37,892 nucleotides of DNA. It comes from an uncultured Treponema sp. (GTDB lineage: Bacteria; Spirochaetota; Spirochaetia; Treponematales; Treponemataceae). The notes below the pieces were generated by a model. That model was not told the DNA's origin, did not search any database, and saw nothing but the letters and a program-made list of their open reading frames with translations. The translations under genes were made by a program, and so were the position numbers. Positions 14,238 to 22,565 of the stretch are shown in pieces. Position 1 is the stretch's first letter; each line of letters starts with the position of its first letter. The stretch lies in assembly GCF_946187725.1 (NCBI RefSeq), contig NZ_CAMHSK010000028.1:1-37892 (forward strand), given 5' to 3'.

Positions 14238-14894
14238 ATGAAAAAAATTAAGGCGATTCTTTTTGATATGGACGGCGTGCTTCTTGATACAGAATCTGTT
14301 TGTAAAATTTGCTGGTATCGTGCCGCCGAAGAATGTGGACTTGAAAACATCCAGAAGATTTTCATGGAGTGTGTCGGTTGCAACAGGGGAGACACCATAA
14401 GGCTCCTTTCAAAATACTTTCCCAGCGAAAAAGAAGCCTTTGACTTTCGCGAGCGAACATCTGAACTTTTTGATGTGATAGAAAAAGAAGAGGGCCTGAA
14501 AAAAATGCCTTTCGTGATTGACTGTCTTGAACGACTTCAAAAATCTGGTTTCCGGCTCGCTGTGGCAAGTTCAACACGGGCAATAAGAGTTCATCCGCAG
14601 TTAAAAAATGCCGGAATCTTTGATTATTTTGAGACTTTGACCACTGGTGACATGGTAACTCATTCCAAGCCTGACCCGGAAATCTATCTAAAATCAGCAG
14701 AATCACTTGGACTTAAACCAGAAGAATGTGTTGCCATTGAGGACAGCCCTAACGGTGTCCGTTCTGCTTTTTCTGCTGGAATCAAATGCATAATGGTGCC
14801 TGATTTAATTCCTCCGGATGACGAAATGAAGCAAAAATGCTGGAAAATATTTTCAAATCTAAAAGAAACCGCTGAATTTTTGTGTGCAGAGTAA
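14238..14894 (+). CDS. HAD-superfamily hydrolase, beta-phosphoglucomutase/phosphatase-like
   Basis: The 218-residue protein has all HAD motifs of the phosphoglucomutase/gph-like group with an alpha-helical cap. These are the nucleophile motif FDMDGVLLDTE (D10, D12), motif II VASSTRA, motif III Lys in SKPDPEIYL and motif IV IEDSPNGVRSA. It should hydrolyse or isomerise a small phosphorylated metabolite; the substrate cannot be told from sequence. It is a single gene between a terminator and a Nudix gene with its own promoter. No ribosome site precedes the ATG, and the promoter position suggests leaderless translation. Confidence 0.9.
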   Translation: MKKIKAILFDMDGVLLDTESVCKICWYRAAEECGLENIQKIFMECVGCNRGDTIRLLSKYFPSEKEAFDFRERTSELFDVIEKEEGLKKMPFVIDCLERLQKSGFRLAVASSTRAIRVHPQLKNAGIFDYFETLTTGDMVTHSKPDPEIYLKSAESLGLKPEECVAIEDSPNGVRSAFSAGIKCIMVPDLIPPDDEMKQKCWKIFSNLKETAEFLCAE

Positions 14895-14963
14895 CAGGCG
14901 GGCAGTGCGGATTAAGCGCGGTAAGTGTTAATCATCACTTCCATTAAAATCTAAAAACGATGC

Positions 14964-14992
14964 TTGCACGGCTCTTACATCTGTGGTTAAAT
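14964..14992 (+). promoter_or_regulatory. Promoter of the Nudix gene
   Basis: TTGCAC (14964-14969), 17 bases and TTAAAT (14987-14992) preceded by TGG give a plausible sigma-70 promoter, with a start near 14999. The GAGG site at 15001-15004 would then be almost at the 5' end of the mRNA. The preceding 69 bases after the HAD stop hold only a weak AAGTG/CACTT dyad. Confidence 0.5.
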
Positions 14993-15009
14993 ATTATAAA
15001 GAGGATTTT

Positions 15010-15417
15010 ATGAAAACATCTATAGCATGTATCGCTTTTGACGGCGAAAAAATTTTAATTGCCCACAGAAATCCCACTGGTCAGATGGGAAATCGCTGGG
15101 AATTTCCTGGCGGTAAAGTAGAAGATGGCGAAACTGAAGAAAATGCGATAGTCCGAGAATTTGAAGAAGAATTTGGTGTAAAAGTTCGCGTCGGTGAAAA
15201 AATTTGCGAAACCTTCTTTATGCACAACGGTCAGCAGATTGCCCTTCATGCTTACGAAATCACCGTTCCTCATGATGGAATTGCTCAAAAATATACGCTT
15301 ACAGAGCATACTGAATACAAATGGGCTTTCCCGGCCGAAATTCCAACGCTTTCATTTGTTGATTCCGACATGCTGATTTATCCTGATGTCGTGAAGTGGG
15401 TAGCAGGAAAAAAATGA
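15010..15417 (+). CDS. Nudix hydrolase, MutT-like
   Basis: The 135-residue protein has a complete Nudix box at about 34-57 (GGKVEDGETEENAIVREF followed by EEEFGV), preceded by a MutT-like first strand (IACIAFDGEKILIAHRNPTGQMGNRWEFPGG in blocks). Such enzymes cleave nucleoside diphosphate-X compounds; the small size and early WEFPGGK fit the MutT/8-oxo-dGTP or related nucleotide pyrophosphatases. ATG 15010 follows AGAGGA; the longer start at 14983 lies within the promoter. Its TGA overlaps the ATG of the next gene (ATGA), so the two are translationally coupled. Confidence 0.9.
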   Translation: MKTSIACIAFDGEKILIAHRNPTGQMGNRWEFPGGKVEDGETEENAIVREFEEEFGVKVRVGEKICETFFMHNGQQIALHAYEITVPHDGIAQKYTLTEHTEYKWAFPAEIPTLSFVDSDMLIYPDVVKWVAGKK

Positions 15418-15788
15418 TTTGCTTTAACAAAAAAATCATCAATTCAGTAATTTTATCATCAATCCTCTTTCTTGCTTCCTGCAGCAAAAATAACGCTCAG
15501 CTTGAACTTCAAAGCCTGTCTCCTTCAGAACTTTCTCCCAGAATCGAGTGGGCTTTAATTGCAGATCCGTATGTTGCCTGTAGAAAAGATGCAAGCTATG
15601 AGTCGGCGACAATCTCTTCATTCAGAAAAGGCGAAATCCATGAAATCAAGGGGAACCGCACTGTTGTTGTCGATGAAGAAACCAAAGAACTCTGGTACGC
15701 CATTGAAGACGGATGGATTCCTTCTTATTCTGTAAAAGTCTATTCAAACAAGCTTAAAGCCGAAGCTGCCAAAAAAGAACTGAAATAA
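15414..15788 (+). CDS. Small lipoprotein with SH3-like domain
   Basis: The 124-residue protein has a lipoprotein signal (hydrophobic 9-20, FLASC, C23). A domain with ADPYVACRKDASYESATISSFRKG in two blocks and LWYAIEDGWIPSYSVKVYS follows, the layout of bacterial SH3 domains that often bind peptidoglycan or peptide. The start overlaps the Nudix stop by four bases. A role in the envelope is supported by the signal only. The functional reason for coupling it to a Nudix gene is not evident. Confidence 0.8.
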   Translation: MICFNKKIINSVILSSILFLASCSKNNAQLELQSLSPSELSPRIEWALIADPYVACRKDASYESATISSFRKGEIHEIKGNRTVVVDEETKELWYAIEDGWIPSYSVKVYSNKLKAEAAKKELK

Positions 15789-15819
15789 TAATACTTTTCT
15801 TATAATACAAAGGAAAAAT

Positions 15820-15848
15820 TTCACAAAAAGAATATCTCATGATAGAAT
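15820..15848 (+). promoter_or_regulatory. Promoter of the nuclease lipoprotein gene
   Basis: TTCACA (15820-15825), 17 bases and TAGAAT (15843-15848) each match consensus at five of six bases. The start would be near 15855. A small TCTCT/AGAGA hairpin (15858-15874) lies in the leader before the GAGG site. Confidence 0.7.
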
Positions 15849-15904
15849 AGAAAGATGTCTCTCCTTATTAGAGAATTTATTCTACAATGCAAGAGGTGCT
15901 TTCT

Positions 15905-17548
15905 ATGAAAAAACTAATCCGCGTCGTCGCATTGACGATGATGTTCCTTCCCGCCTTGAATTTTGTTTCATGCTCCAGTGACAGTAGTGATTCGAAAACT
16001 GAAGTCACAAAATCGGATATCAACACTCCTGAATCCGAAAAACAAGATGGAAAAAAAGATGAAAATGAGAATCCGTCTGGTGACCAGGAGGGAAAAACCG
16101 ACGAAACCGATAAGCCAAACGGCGACAATTCCGGGGAATCAGGTCAACAGGGTGAAGAAATTTCAAATGAACCCAAAACTTTGGCTTTAGATAATACTGA
16201 TTCTGCATTTGCCGTTCCAGAGATTAATAAAAGTGGTTTCACAATTACATTTGATAAGGATTCAGGACAGAATGAACCTGCCGCGTTTGGCGATGGAATA
16301 AGGCTTTATGCAAGTAACAAAATAACTGTTACGCCTCTTGCTGATTCGACAATGACAAAAATCGTTTTTGTTGAGTCTAGTAATCAGAAAAAAGGCACTT
16401 TGTCGGTTTCAACAGGTACTATAACCCAGCCAACAGGAACCGCAGAAAATGAAGTTACATGGGAAGGAGCAACTTCTTCTCCTCTTGTTATAACAGTTGG
16501 TTCAACAGGTCAGTTCCGCTTCAAATCAATTGCGATTACATATAAAGGCGGAATAACACCTCCTTCTGATGATGATTCTGGCAATCAGCAGGGCGGTGGA
16601 AGCAGTGGGTCCGGCGAACAGGACTTAACTGGTGATGAGCAAATTGAACTTCCAGAAAATACATCTTTTACTCCAGGAGATGCTCATACAACAGGTTTCA
16701 ATGAAAATTCCGCTTTGTATTTAGGAAATCCGACAGGAGCCGCTACAAATGTGACTCTCGAAAACAATTACTTGATGCAGAAAATGACATTTGCACTTTC
16801 TTACAATAATACGACTCACAATCCAAACTGGGTAAGCTGGCATTTGTGTAAAGATGACATGGGCGGCTTACCCAGAGCAAGTTTTACAGCGGATACAGCA
16901 CTTCCAGATGGCTGGTATCGGGTAACGGATAATGATTACAAATCTGCTACATTTAATGGATATGGTATGACCCGTGGCCATATGTGTCCGAATATGGATA
17001 GAAATAAGGATGAGACAATTCAGAAAGAAGTATTCCTTATGACAAATATGGTTCCACAGACTGCAAATAACAATAATACAGTCTGGGCTGGGCTTGAAAC
17101 TCAGGAAGTCGAATGGGCAAATCAAGGCAAAGAACTTTATATAATCTGCGGCCCATATGGAATTGGCGGAACCTATCATCGCACTTCGGTAAATTTCATC
17201 GGAACTGTCTATGGAAAATCAACAAGGCTCAACTATATTTCCATTACAAATCCTAATAATGCCTCTGATCCGGGAATTGTTGTTCCTGCTACAACATGGC
17301 GCGTTGTTCTTATTATGGACGAAGGTACCGATGATTTAACTCGTATTACAGAAGAAAATACTACTGCAATCGCAATTAACTTGCCAAATACTTACGAGTG
17401 CAAATATACATCAACAGGCGCTCAAAAAAACTGGAAAGATTACATCTGCACAATCGACGAAATCGAGGCGCTTACAGGCTATGATTTCTTCGCAAATCTT
17501 CCTGATGATGTTGAGAATGTAATTGAGGCAAAACGCTATCAGGAATAG
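15905..17548 (+). CDS. Secreted DNA/RNA non-specific endonuclease, lipoprotein
   Basis: From the ATG at 15905 (after AGAGGTG) the protein has 547 residues. A lipoprotein signal ends at FVSC (C23). A Ser/Asp/Glu/Gly-rich linker runs to about 90. A beta-sandwich-like domain (about 95-220, with FTITFDKDSG and FRFKSIAITYKGG) follows, then a second Gly/Ser linker. Residues about 260-545 are an Endonuclease_NS domain with TRGHMCP (catalytic H359), the metal-site FLMTNMVPQTANNNN, and IICGPYG. In most family members the motif is DRGH; here T replaces D. The likely role is surface nuclease for nucleic acid scavenging or DNA degradation. Its domain mix resembles nucleases of gut Bacteroidetes, so transfer is possible but untested. 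Confidence 0.9.
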   Translation: MKKLIRVVALTMMFLPALNFVSCSSDSSDSKTEVTKSDINTPESEKQDGKKDENENPSGDQEGKTDETDKPNGDNSGESGQQGEEISNEPKTLALDNTDSAFAVPEINKSGFTITFDKDSGQNEPAAFGDGIRLYASNKITVTPLADSTMTKIVFVESSNQKKGTLSVSTGTITQPTGTAENEVTWEGATSSPLVITVGSTGQFRFKSIAITYKGGITPPSDDDSGNQQGGGSSGSGEQDLTGDEQIELPENTSFTPGDAHTTGFNENSALYLGNPTGAATNVTLENNYLMQKMTFALSYNNTTHNPNWVSWHLCKDDMGGLPRASFTADTALPDGWYRVTDNDYKSATFNGYGMTRGHMCPNMDRNKDETIQKEVFLMTNMVPQTANNNNTVWAGLETQEVEWANQGKELYIICGPYGIGGTYHRTSVNFIGTVYGKSTRLNYISITNPNNASDPGIVVPATTWRVVLIMDEGTDDLTRITEENTTAIAINLPNTYECKYTSTGAQKNWKDYICTIDEIEALTGYDFFANLPDDVENVIEAKRYQE

Positions 17549-17556
17549 GGCGCACA

Positions 17557-17580
17557 GGAAATTGCAAAAAAGCAAATTCC
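17557..17580 (+). repeat. Hairpin overlapping the murG promoter
   Basis: GGAAATTGC and GCAAATTCC pair with one central mismatch around six A. There is no T-run, so it is a poor terminator for the nuclease gene. Its right arm overlaps the putative -35 of murG, so an operator role is possible. Confidence 0.4.
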
Positions 17581-17605
17581 CAAAACTTTGAAAATGTGGC
17601 ATAAT
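17577..17605 (+). promoter_or_regulatory. Promoter of murG, predicting a near-leaderless mRNA
   Basis: TTCCCA (17577-17582), 17 bases and CATAAT (17600-17605) with a TGG extension. The -10 ends 8 bases before ATG 17614. The same -35 (TTCCCA) and spacing occur before the spiro-SPASM gene. Confidence 0.6.
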
Positions 17606-17613
17606 ATTCTGAT

Positions 17614-18747
17614 ATGAATAAATCAAAAATGCTCACATTTGTTTTTGCAGGCGGCGGAACGGGTGGTCACATTTATCCCGGTCTTGCCGTTGCTCAGGAA
17701 CTTCGTTCTATTGCAGAAAACAATAATCAGGAAATAAAGATTGTCTGGCTTGGAAATTCCACCGGCATGGACAGGGTTTTGGTTGAAAAATCAGGTTCTG
17801 TTGACGGTTTTGAAGGGATTCCAAGCGGAAAGCTCCGCAGATACTTTTCTTTCAAGAATTTCACAGATTTTTTCAAGATTTTTGCAGGTTTCGTTAAGTC
17901 ATTTTTTATTCTATTAAAGTTAAAACCTACCGTACTTTTTTCCAAAGGTGGTTTTGTAAGTGTTCCTCCGTGTATGGCTGCAAAATTGCTCCGAATTCCA
18001 GTTTTCACTCATGAGTGTGATTTTACTCCTGGACTTGCAACTAAAATCAATTCACGCTTTGCTTCAAAAATCCTCATATCTTACGAAGAAACAAAAAGAT
18101 ATCTGGGACCTGCAAAGGCAAAAAAAGCTGTCGTCACGGGCAATCCTGTCCGTCCTGTTTTCTATTCACCAGATCCAGAAAATGGAAGAGCCTTTCTTTT
18201 TGACGGACGCAGTGACTACGACAGCGAAAAACCAGTTCTTCTTGTTTTAGGCGGAAGTCTTGGTGCTCATCAGATTAATGAGCTTGTTGCTTCAAATTTG
18301 GACTGGCTGACAGAGCGTTTCAATGTGGTTCATCAGTGCGGTGCAAAGGATGCAGATCTAATGCCCAAAAATCATGACGGTTATTTCCTTCATCCGTTCA
18401 TTTACAATGAAATGTGCGATGTCATAGCCTGTGCGGACATTGTTTTGAGCCGTGCGGGGGCAAATTCAATCTGGGAATGCTCTGTTCTCGGGAAGCCTAT
18501 GGTATTGATTCCTTTGTGCGGTTCTGGCACTCGCGGCGATCAGGTAGATAATGCGCGATTCTTTGAAGAAAAGGGGGCTGCAATCGTTCTTCTGGGGGAA
18601 TATGCAGACAGCGACTATCTGAAGTCAGCTCTTGATAAAATGAACGAAACCACTTACCGTATGAATGCAGCACTTGCGTCAAAATCTCTTTCAGAAGGAA
18701 AGTGTCCTGCACGCAAAATTGCAGAAATCGTTTGGGAGGAAAAATGA
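17614..18747 (+). CDS. murG: UDP-GlcNAc:MurNAc-pentapeptide-undecaprenol GlcNAc transferase
   Basis: The 377-residue GT-B enzyme makes lipid II from lipid I at the inner face of the membrane. It has the N-terminal FAGGGTGGHIYPGLAVA loop, the second glycine loop VLGGSLGAHQINE, the HQCG strand and the C-terminal UDP-GlcNAc-binding ADIVLSRAGANSIWE region with FLHPFIYNEM before it. Length is normal. There is no ribosome site, and a promoter ends 8 bases upstream. The stop TGA overlaps the start of the next gene (ATGA), so murG, cvpA-like and holB form a coupled operon; other division and cell-wall genes are not adjacent. Confidence 0.96.
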   Translation: MNKSKMLTFVFAGGGTGGHIYPGLAVAQELRSIAENNNQEIKIVWLGNSTGMDRVLVEKSGSVDGFEGIPSGKLRRYFSFKNFTDFFKIFAGFVKSFFILLKLKPTVLFSKGGFVSVPPCMAAKLLRIPVFTHECDFTPGLATKINSRFASKILISYEETKRYLGPAKAKKAVVTGNPVRPVFYSPDPENGRAFLFDGRSDYDSEKPVLLVLGGSLGAHQINELVASNLDWLTERFNVVHQCGAKDADLMPKNHDGYFLHPFIYNEMCDVIACADIVLSRAGANSIWECSVLGKPMVLIPLCGSGTRGDQVDNARFFEEKGAAIVLLGEYADSDYLKSALDKMNETTYRMNAALASKSLSEGKCPARKIAEIVWEEK

Positions 18748-19226
18748 CATTTACTTTTATAGACATCGTTTTTTTGATTATTATTGCGGCTTTTGCCATT
18801 ATGGCGATGATTCACGGTTTCATTCAGGAACTTTTTGGTAAAATCGCAGTGATTGCTGGTGTTGTTGCAGGATTTTACTTCTGCGGTCTTCTTGCACCGC
18901 ATATTTCAAAAATCATAAAGATTCCAGCTGTTGATGTGGTTCTTGCTTTTATACTGGTTTTTATTACCGCTTTCCTTCTTGTAAAAATCGTGCAAATTAT
19001 TATCAGTACAATCTTTTCTGGCGAAATCTTAAAAAGTCTTGACCGGGTTTTGGGGCTTGCCTTCGGTGCAATTGAAGGCCTTCTTATTGTCAGCTGTATT
19101 TTAATCGTACTTAAAGCCCAGGTTTGGTTTGATTTTGATTCGCTTACAGATTCCAGCACAATTTACAGGATTTTAGCACCATATCTTTCTTCCCCAATCA
19201 ATTACATTCGGGGGATGCTTGCCTGA
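18744..19226 (+). CDS. CvpA-family membrane protein
   Basis: The 160-residue protein starts at ATG 18744 after GGGAGGA and overlaps the murG stop. It has four hydrophobic segments and the family pattern: FIDIVFLIIIAAFAIMAMIHGFIQELFGK at the start (blocks), a middle DRVLGLAFGAIEGLL motif and a hydrophilic end. CvpA was named for colicin V production in E. coli; in most bacteria its role is in envelope stress tolerance and is not defined. Its TGA overlaps the next ATG by one base (TGATG). Confidence 0.88.
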   Translation: MTFTFIDIVFLIIIAAFAIMAMIHGFIQELFGKIAVIAGVVAGFYFCGLLAPHISKIIKIPAVDVVLAFILVFITAFLLVKIVQIIISTIFSGEILKSLDRVLGLAFGAIEGLLIVSCILIVLKAQVWFDFDSLTDSSTIYRILAPYLSSPINYIRGMLA

Positions 19227-20452
19227 TGTTTGACAATCTTCTGTATCAGAATGCTTCGTCTCTTCTGCGTGAAGACATTCTTAATGGCCGTTTGCCGGGA
19301 GCAATTCTTCTTGCAGGACCTGTTTCAAGTGGTAAACTCACCTGTGCTCTTGAAATTGCACGAATTCTTTCCTGTTCTGGCCATAATCAATACAATCAAA
19401 GAGGGCACTGGCTTTGTGACTGTCCATCCTGCAAAAAGAACAAGGAACTTTCAAATACAAATGTGCTTCTTGCAGGGCCTCGTGACTGCTCTCTAGAAAT
19501 TCTTGCGGCAAAAAAAGCTTTCATTCAGGCCTCATTTGACAATTCGAGTTTTCTTCCTGCCGTACGCTATCTTTTTATCCGTTCCGTGCGTAAATTGACG
19601 ATGCGTTTTTCTCAAATCCTCTGGGAAGGCGATGACAAGCTTTCAAAGATTGCACCTGTCGCAGCGGCAATCGATGAACAAATGGAAAAGCTTAATCCAG
19701 ACAAGGATTTACCAGATTCAGATAAACTCGAAAAAATCTGTGATGACATTGTAAAAAACTGTGAAAAACTTGAATCCGGTTTTATGTATGATTCGCTTCC
19801 AGTCAATCAAATTCGCCGGGCTTCTGTCTGGGCTCATTTAAAATCTGTTTCCGGCAAAAAAATCTTCATAATTGAAAATGCAGACCGTATGCTTGAAAGT
19901 GTGAGAAATGCCTTGCTGAAAATCCTCGAAGAACCGCCGGAAGACATGGTTTTTATCCTCACGACCTCAAACAGGGGCGCTGTGATGCCAACAATCCTTT
20001 CCCGTGTAAGGACTTACAATTTTACAGAACGCTCGTTGCCTCAGCAGCAGGAAGTCGTAAACAGGGTTTTCCATGCTCGTGGGGGAGATGAAAAGCTTCT
20101 CATAAATGATTATCTTCAGCTTTTCCTTCCTGTAAAGCCTGCTGAAATCAAAAAAAATGCCGATTCCTATTTTAATTTTTTAATGAACGGTCAGATTCCT
20201 ATGGCAGATGCAGTCGTTAAAGAATGTAATGGATTTGAACCTCGATTCCTTCTTAAAATTTTTCTTACAGGAATCATGGAAACGGCACGCGGCTCGGATT
20301 TTTCTCCAGCCAGAAGTGAAGTCTGCTCAAAAATCGTGGATTTTGTGCGTGAATGTTACAATGGCGTAATAATTTTCAATCAGTCACCTGTTGCAGCAAT
20401 CGAACGCCTTTCCCGTGATTTATCGAGCGTTAAACGAGAACTGTCTTTGTAA
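19226..20452 (+). CDS. holB: DNA polymerase III delta'-type clamp-loader subunit
   Basis: The 408-residue protein has an N-terminal RecA-like domain with a Walker A-like GPVSSGKLT. A four-Cys zinc module follows (CSGH...CDCPSCKKN, about 50-75), then ADRMLESVRNALLKILEEPPEDMVFILTTSN and a sensor LSRVR where most subunits have LSRC. A segment of about 90 residues (about 105-200, charged, with KLNPDKDLPDSDKLEK) is longer than in typical delta' subunits. It should open the sliding clamp with delta and tau/gamma. Start overlaps the cvpA-like stop. Whether it is delta' or a delta'-like homologue is not settled by sequence alone. Confidence 0.85.
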   Translation: MFDNLLYQNASSLLREDILNGRLPGAILLAGPVSSGKLTCALEIARILSCSGHNQYNQRGHWLCDCPSCKKNKELSNTNVLLAGPRDCSLEILAAKKAFIQASFDNSSFLPAVRYLFIRSVRKLTMRFSQILWEGDDKLSKIAPVAAAIDEQMEKLNPDKDLPDSDKLEKICDDIVKNCEKLESGFMYDSLPVNQIRRASVWAHLKSVSGKKIFIIENADRMLESVRNALLKILEEPPEDMVFILTTSNRGAVMPTILSRVRTYNFTERSLPQQQEVVNRVFHARGGDEKLLINDYLQLFLPVKPAEIKKNADSYFNFLMNGQIPMADAVVKECNGFEPRFLLKIFLTGIMETARGSDFSPARSEVCSKIVDFVRECYNGVIIFNQSPVAAIERLSRDLSSVKRELSL

Positions 20453-20462
20453 AATACTTCTT

Positions 20463-20491
20463 TTGACGACATATCTTTTTTGTGGTATAAC
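20463..20491 (+). promoter_or_regulatory. Promoter of the dCMP deaminase gene, predicting a near-leaderless mRNA
   Basis: TTGACG (20463-20468), 17 bases and TATAAC (20486-20491) with a TGG extension. The -10 ends 8 bases before ATG 20500 and there is no ribosome site. Confidence 0.75.
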
Positions 20492-20499
20492 TTTTGATT

Positions 20500-20991
20500 A
20501 TGGAAGAAAAAAAATACATACGCCCGACTTGGGACGAATACTTTATGGAAGTCGCCCGCACTGTTGCCAAAAGAGCGACCTGTGATCGTGGTAGAAGCGG
20601 CTGCGTAATTGCACGCGACAATCAGATTCTTGTTACTGGTTATGTCGGAAGTCCTGCAGGTTTACCACATTGTGATGAAGCAGGGCACTTAATGAAAAAA
20701 ATGCTCCACACTGACGGCTCAATAACTCAACACTGTGTCCGTACTGTACACGCTGAGCAAAATGCCATCTGTCAGGCCGCAAAACGAGGAATTTCAATCG
20801 ATGGCGGAACCGTCTATTGCAAGATGACTCCATGCCGTACCTGTGCAATGCTCATAATCAACTGTGGAATTAAACGGGTAGTTTGTGAAAAACATTATCA
20901 TGATGAAAGTGACAGCCTTGAAATGTTCAAAGAAGCAGGAATAAAAATCGAGCACCTGGAAGACGAAGTTCAGAAATACAGTGATATGTAG
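20500..20991 (+). CDS. dCMP deaminase-family protein
   Basis: The 163-residue cytidine/deoxycytidylate deaminase has the zinc site HAEQNAI (H84, E86) and PCRTCAM (about C112 and C115). It also has the dCMP deaminase start (RPTWDEYFMEVARTVAKRATC), the GCVIARDNQILVTGYVGSPAG strand, and an inserted HCD-like DEAGHLM loop. It should convert dCMP to dUMP for dTMP synthesis; the same family includes ComEB. ATG 20500 fits the family start; an in-frame TTG six bases earlier is the alternative. Transcribed alone from its own promoter. Confidence 0.92.
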   Translation: MEEKKYIRPTWDEYFMEVARTVAKRATCDRGRSGCVIARDNQILVTGYVGSPAGLPHCDEAGHLMKKMLHTDGSITQHCVRTVHAEQNAICQAAKRGISIDGGTVYCKMTPCRTCAMLIINCGIKRVVCEKHYHDESDSLEMFKEAGIKIEHLEDEVQKYSDM

Positions 20992-21002
20992 GAAAAAAGT
21001 TC

Positions 21003-21122
21003 CTCACAGAGTTTTAGAGAGCAGAGAGAGAGTTGAATAAAAAATAAACCACAGATTAAACAGATTAAGAAATATATAATCTGTGCCATCTGTGGTTAAA
21101 AAATCTCTGTGCGCTCTGTGAG
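21003..21122. repeat. Nested inverted repeat (palindromic intergenic element)
   Basis: Inner arms 21047-21067 and 21077-21097 are complementary at 18 of 21 positions (AACCACAGAT at the ends, CAGATTA at the centre, 9-base loop). Outer arms CTCACAGAG (21003-21011) and CTCTGTGAG (21114-21122) pair perfectly. It fills the gap between two convergent genes. Similar 'ACCACAGATTaaaCAGATT' palindromes are, as I recall, dispersed in several bacterial genomes. It may be a small mobile or REP-like element and can serve as a bidirectional terminator. Confidence 0.8.
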
Positions 21123-21129
21123 AAATTTA

Positions 21130-22542
21130 TTACAGATTTTCAAGCAACCATGTCTTGAAATCGTCGTAGCTGTTTTCCATTGGAATTGCCTTGTCTTCAA
21201 GTTTCATAACTTTTTCGAGGCGATCCGGAATCAATGGAGACTGACCGATTGCTTTATGAACTGTGGCGCCGAATTTTGCAGGATGAGCTGTTTCAAGGAT
21301 GATACCGACAGCTTCTTTGTTGATTACTTTGTCAGCCCATGACGGAAGATTTGGTGTAAGACCTGGCTTTGTAAAGTCGTTCTTTGTACCATTTTTGAGA
21401 GCTTCCATTCCACCGTGTCGGATATCGCTCCATGCTTTCCAGCCTACAGCTCCATGCGGATCAATTGTATATCCAGTCTTTGAGAAACAGTTTTTGATTG
21501 AATCGATGATACCATCATTGTCGAGCCAATATGAAGCAAAAAGCGTACGAACTTGTTCCAGAGAATACATTGACTGAATTCTTTCGTAATTGCTTGGTGC
21601 TCCGACATCCATTGCATTTGCATAGGTTTCAACTGAAGGACGAGCTTTATAATCTCCTGTTGCAATCCAATCTGGAATTGTGCGGTTTGAGTTTGTTGCG
21701 GCAACAAAACCTGTGATTGGCGCACCCATTTCGCGGGCAATCAAGCCTGATGTAAGGTTGCCAAAGTTTCCACTCGGAACTATACAGATAATTGCAGGAT
21801 TTTCAATTTTGTTGTCTGCCCAAGAGCGTGAACGCACTGCAAGGCTTGAATACATATAATAGAAGCTCTGTGGCAAAAGTCGTGAAATATTGATTGAATT
21901 AGCTGATGAAAGGCGGAGTTTTGAACGAAGCTCATTGTCCGTGAAAGCTGTTTTTACGAGCTTCTGACAATCATCAAAGGTACCCTTTACTTTGAGGGCA
22001 CGAACATTACCATCGAATGTTGAAAGCTGTTTTTCCTGAAGCGGGGAAATTTTTCCTTCCGGATACAAAATTGTGACATCAAGACCTGGAACATTGTGGA
22101 ATGCAGAACCAACTGCAGAACCTGTATCACCGCTTGTAGCGACGAGGATATGAAGTGGTGTAGACTCATTTCTGTTGAAATAAGACATCGTGCGTGCCAT
22201 GAATCTTGCACCGAAATCTTTAAATGCACATGTCGGACCATGGAAAAGTTCAAGAATGTATGAAACTTTATCAACAGGCACTACCGGAGCTGTGAACGGG
22301 TAGGCATCGGCAATAATTGCCTTGAGGTCTGAATCGGGGATTTCACCCTCAACGAACGGTTTTGCCATTTCAAAAGCAATATCCCTGAAAGATGGTTCAG
22401 GAGTTTTGTTGATGAAACTTGCCGGCAACTTTGGAAATGAAGTCGGAATGTACAATCCGCCCGTCTTTTCGTTCATTCCGTTCATAACGGCAGTCTTAAA
22501 ATCAGTCTTTACAGATTTGTCTCTTGTGTCTGTGTAAATCAT
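21130..22542 (-). CDS. thrC: Threonine synthase
   Basis: The 470-residue PLP enzyme converts O-phosphohomoserine to threonine. The PLP lysine is K108 in ELFHGPTCAFKDFGARFMAR. It has the phosphate-binding ATSGDTGSAVGSAF loop, IVPSGNFGNLTSGLIA, and the N-terminal Y-P-T-S-FPKL motif of the longer, E. coli/yeast-like class. ATG 22542 follows GAGGA. The gene lies 23 bases after a lipoprotein gene on the same strand and probably shares its promoter at 23642-23670. No other threonine gene is in the window. Confidence 0.96.
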   Translation of the reverse strand: MIYTDTRDKSVKTDFKTAVMNGMNEKTGGLYIPTSFPKLPASFINKTPEPSFRDIAFEMAKPFVEGEIPDSDLKAIIADAYPFTAPVVPVDKVSYILELFHGPTCAFKDFGARFMARTMSYFNRNESTPLHILVATSGDTGSAVGSAFHNVPGLDVTILYPEGKISPLQEKQLSTFDGNVRALKVKGTFDDCQKLVKTAFTDNELRSKLRLSSANSINISRLLPQSFYYMYSSLAVRSRSWADNKIENPAIICIVPSGNFGNLTSGLIAREMGAPITGFVAATNSNRTIPDWIATGDYKARPSVETYANAMDVGAPSNYERIQSMYSLEQVRTLFASYWLDNDGIIDSIKNCFSKTGYTIDPHGAVGWKAWSDIRHGGMEALKNGTKNDFTKPGLTPNLPSWADKVINKEAVGIILETAHPAKFGATVHKAIGQSPLIPDRLEKVMKLEDKAIPMENSYDDFKTWLLENL

Positions 22543-22565
22543 ATTTATCCTCGTTTTATGATAGT

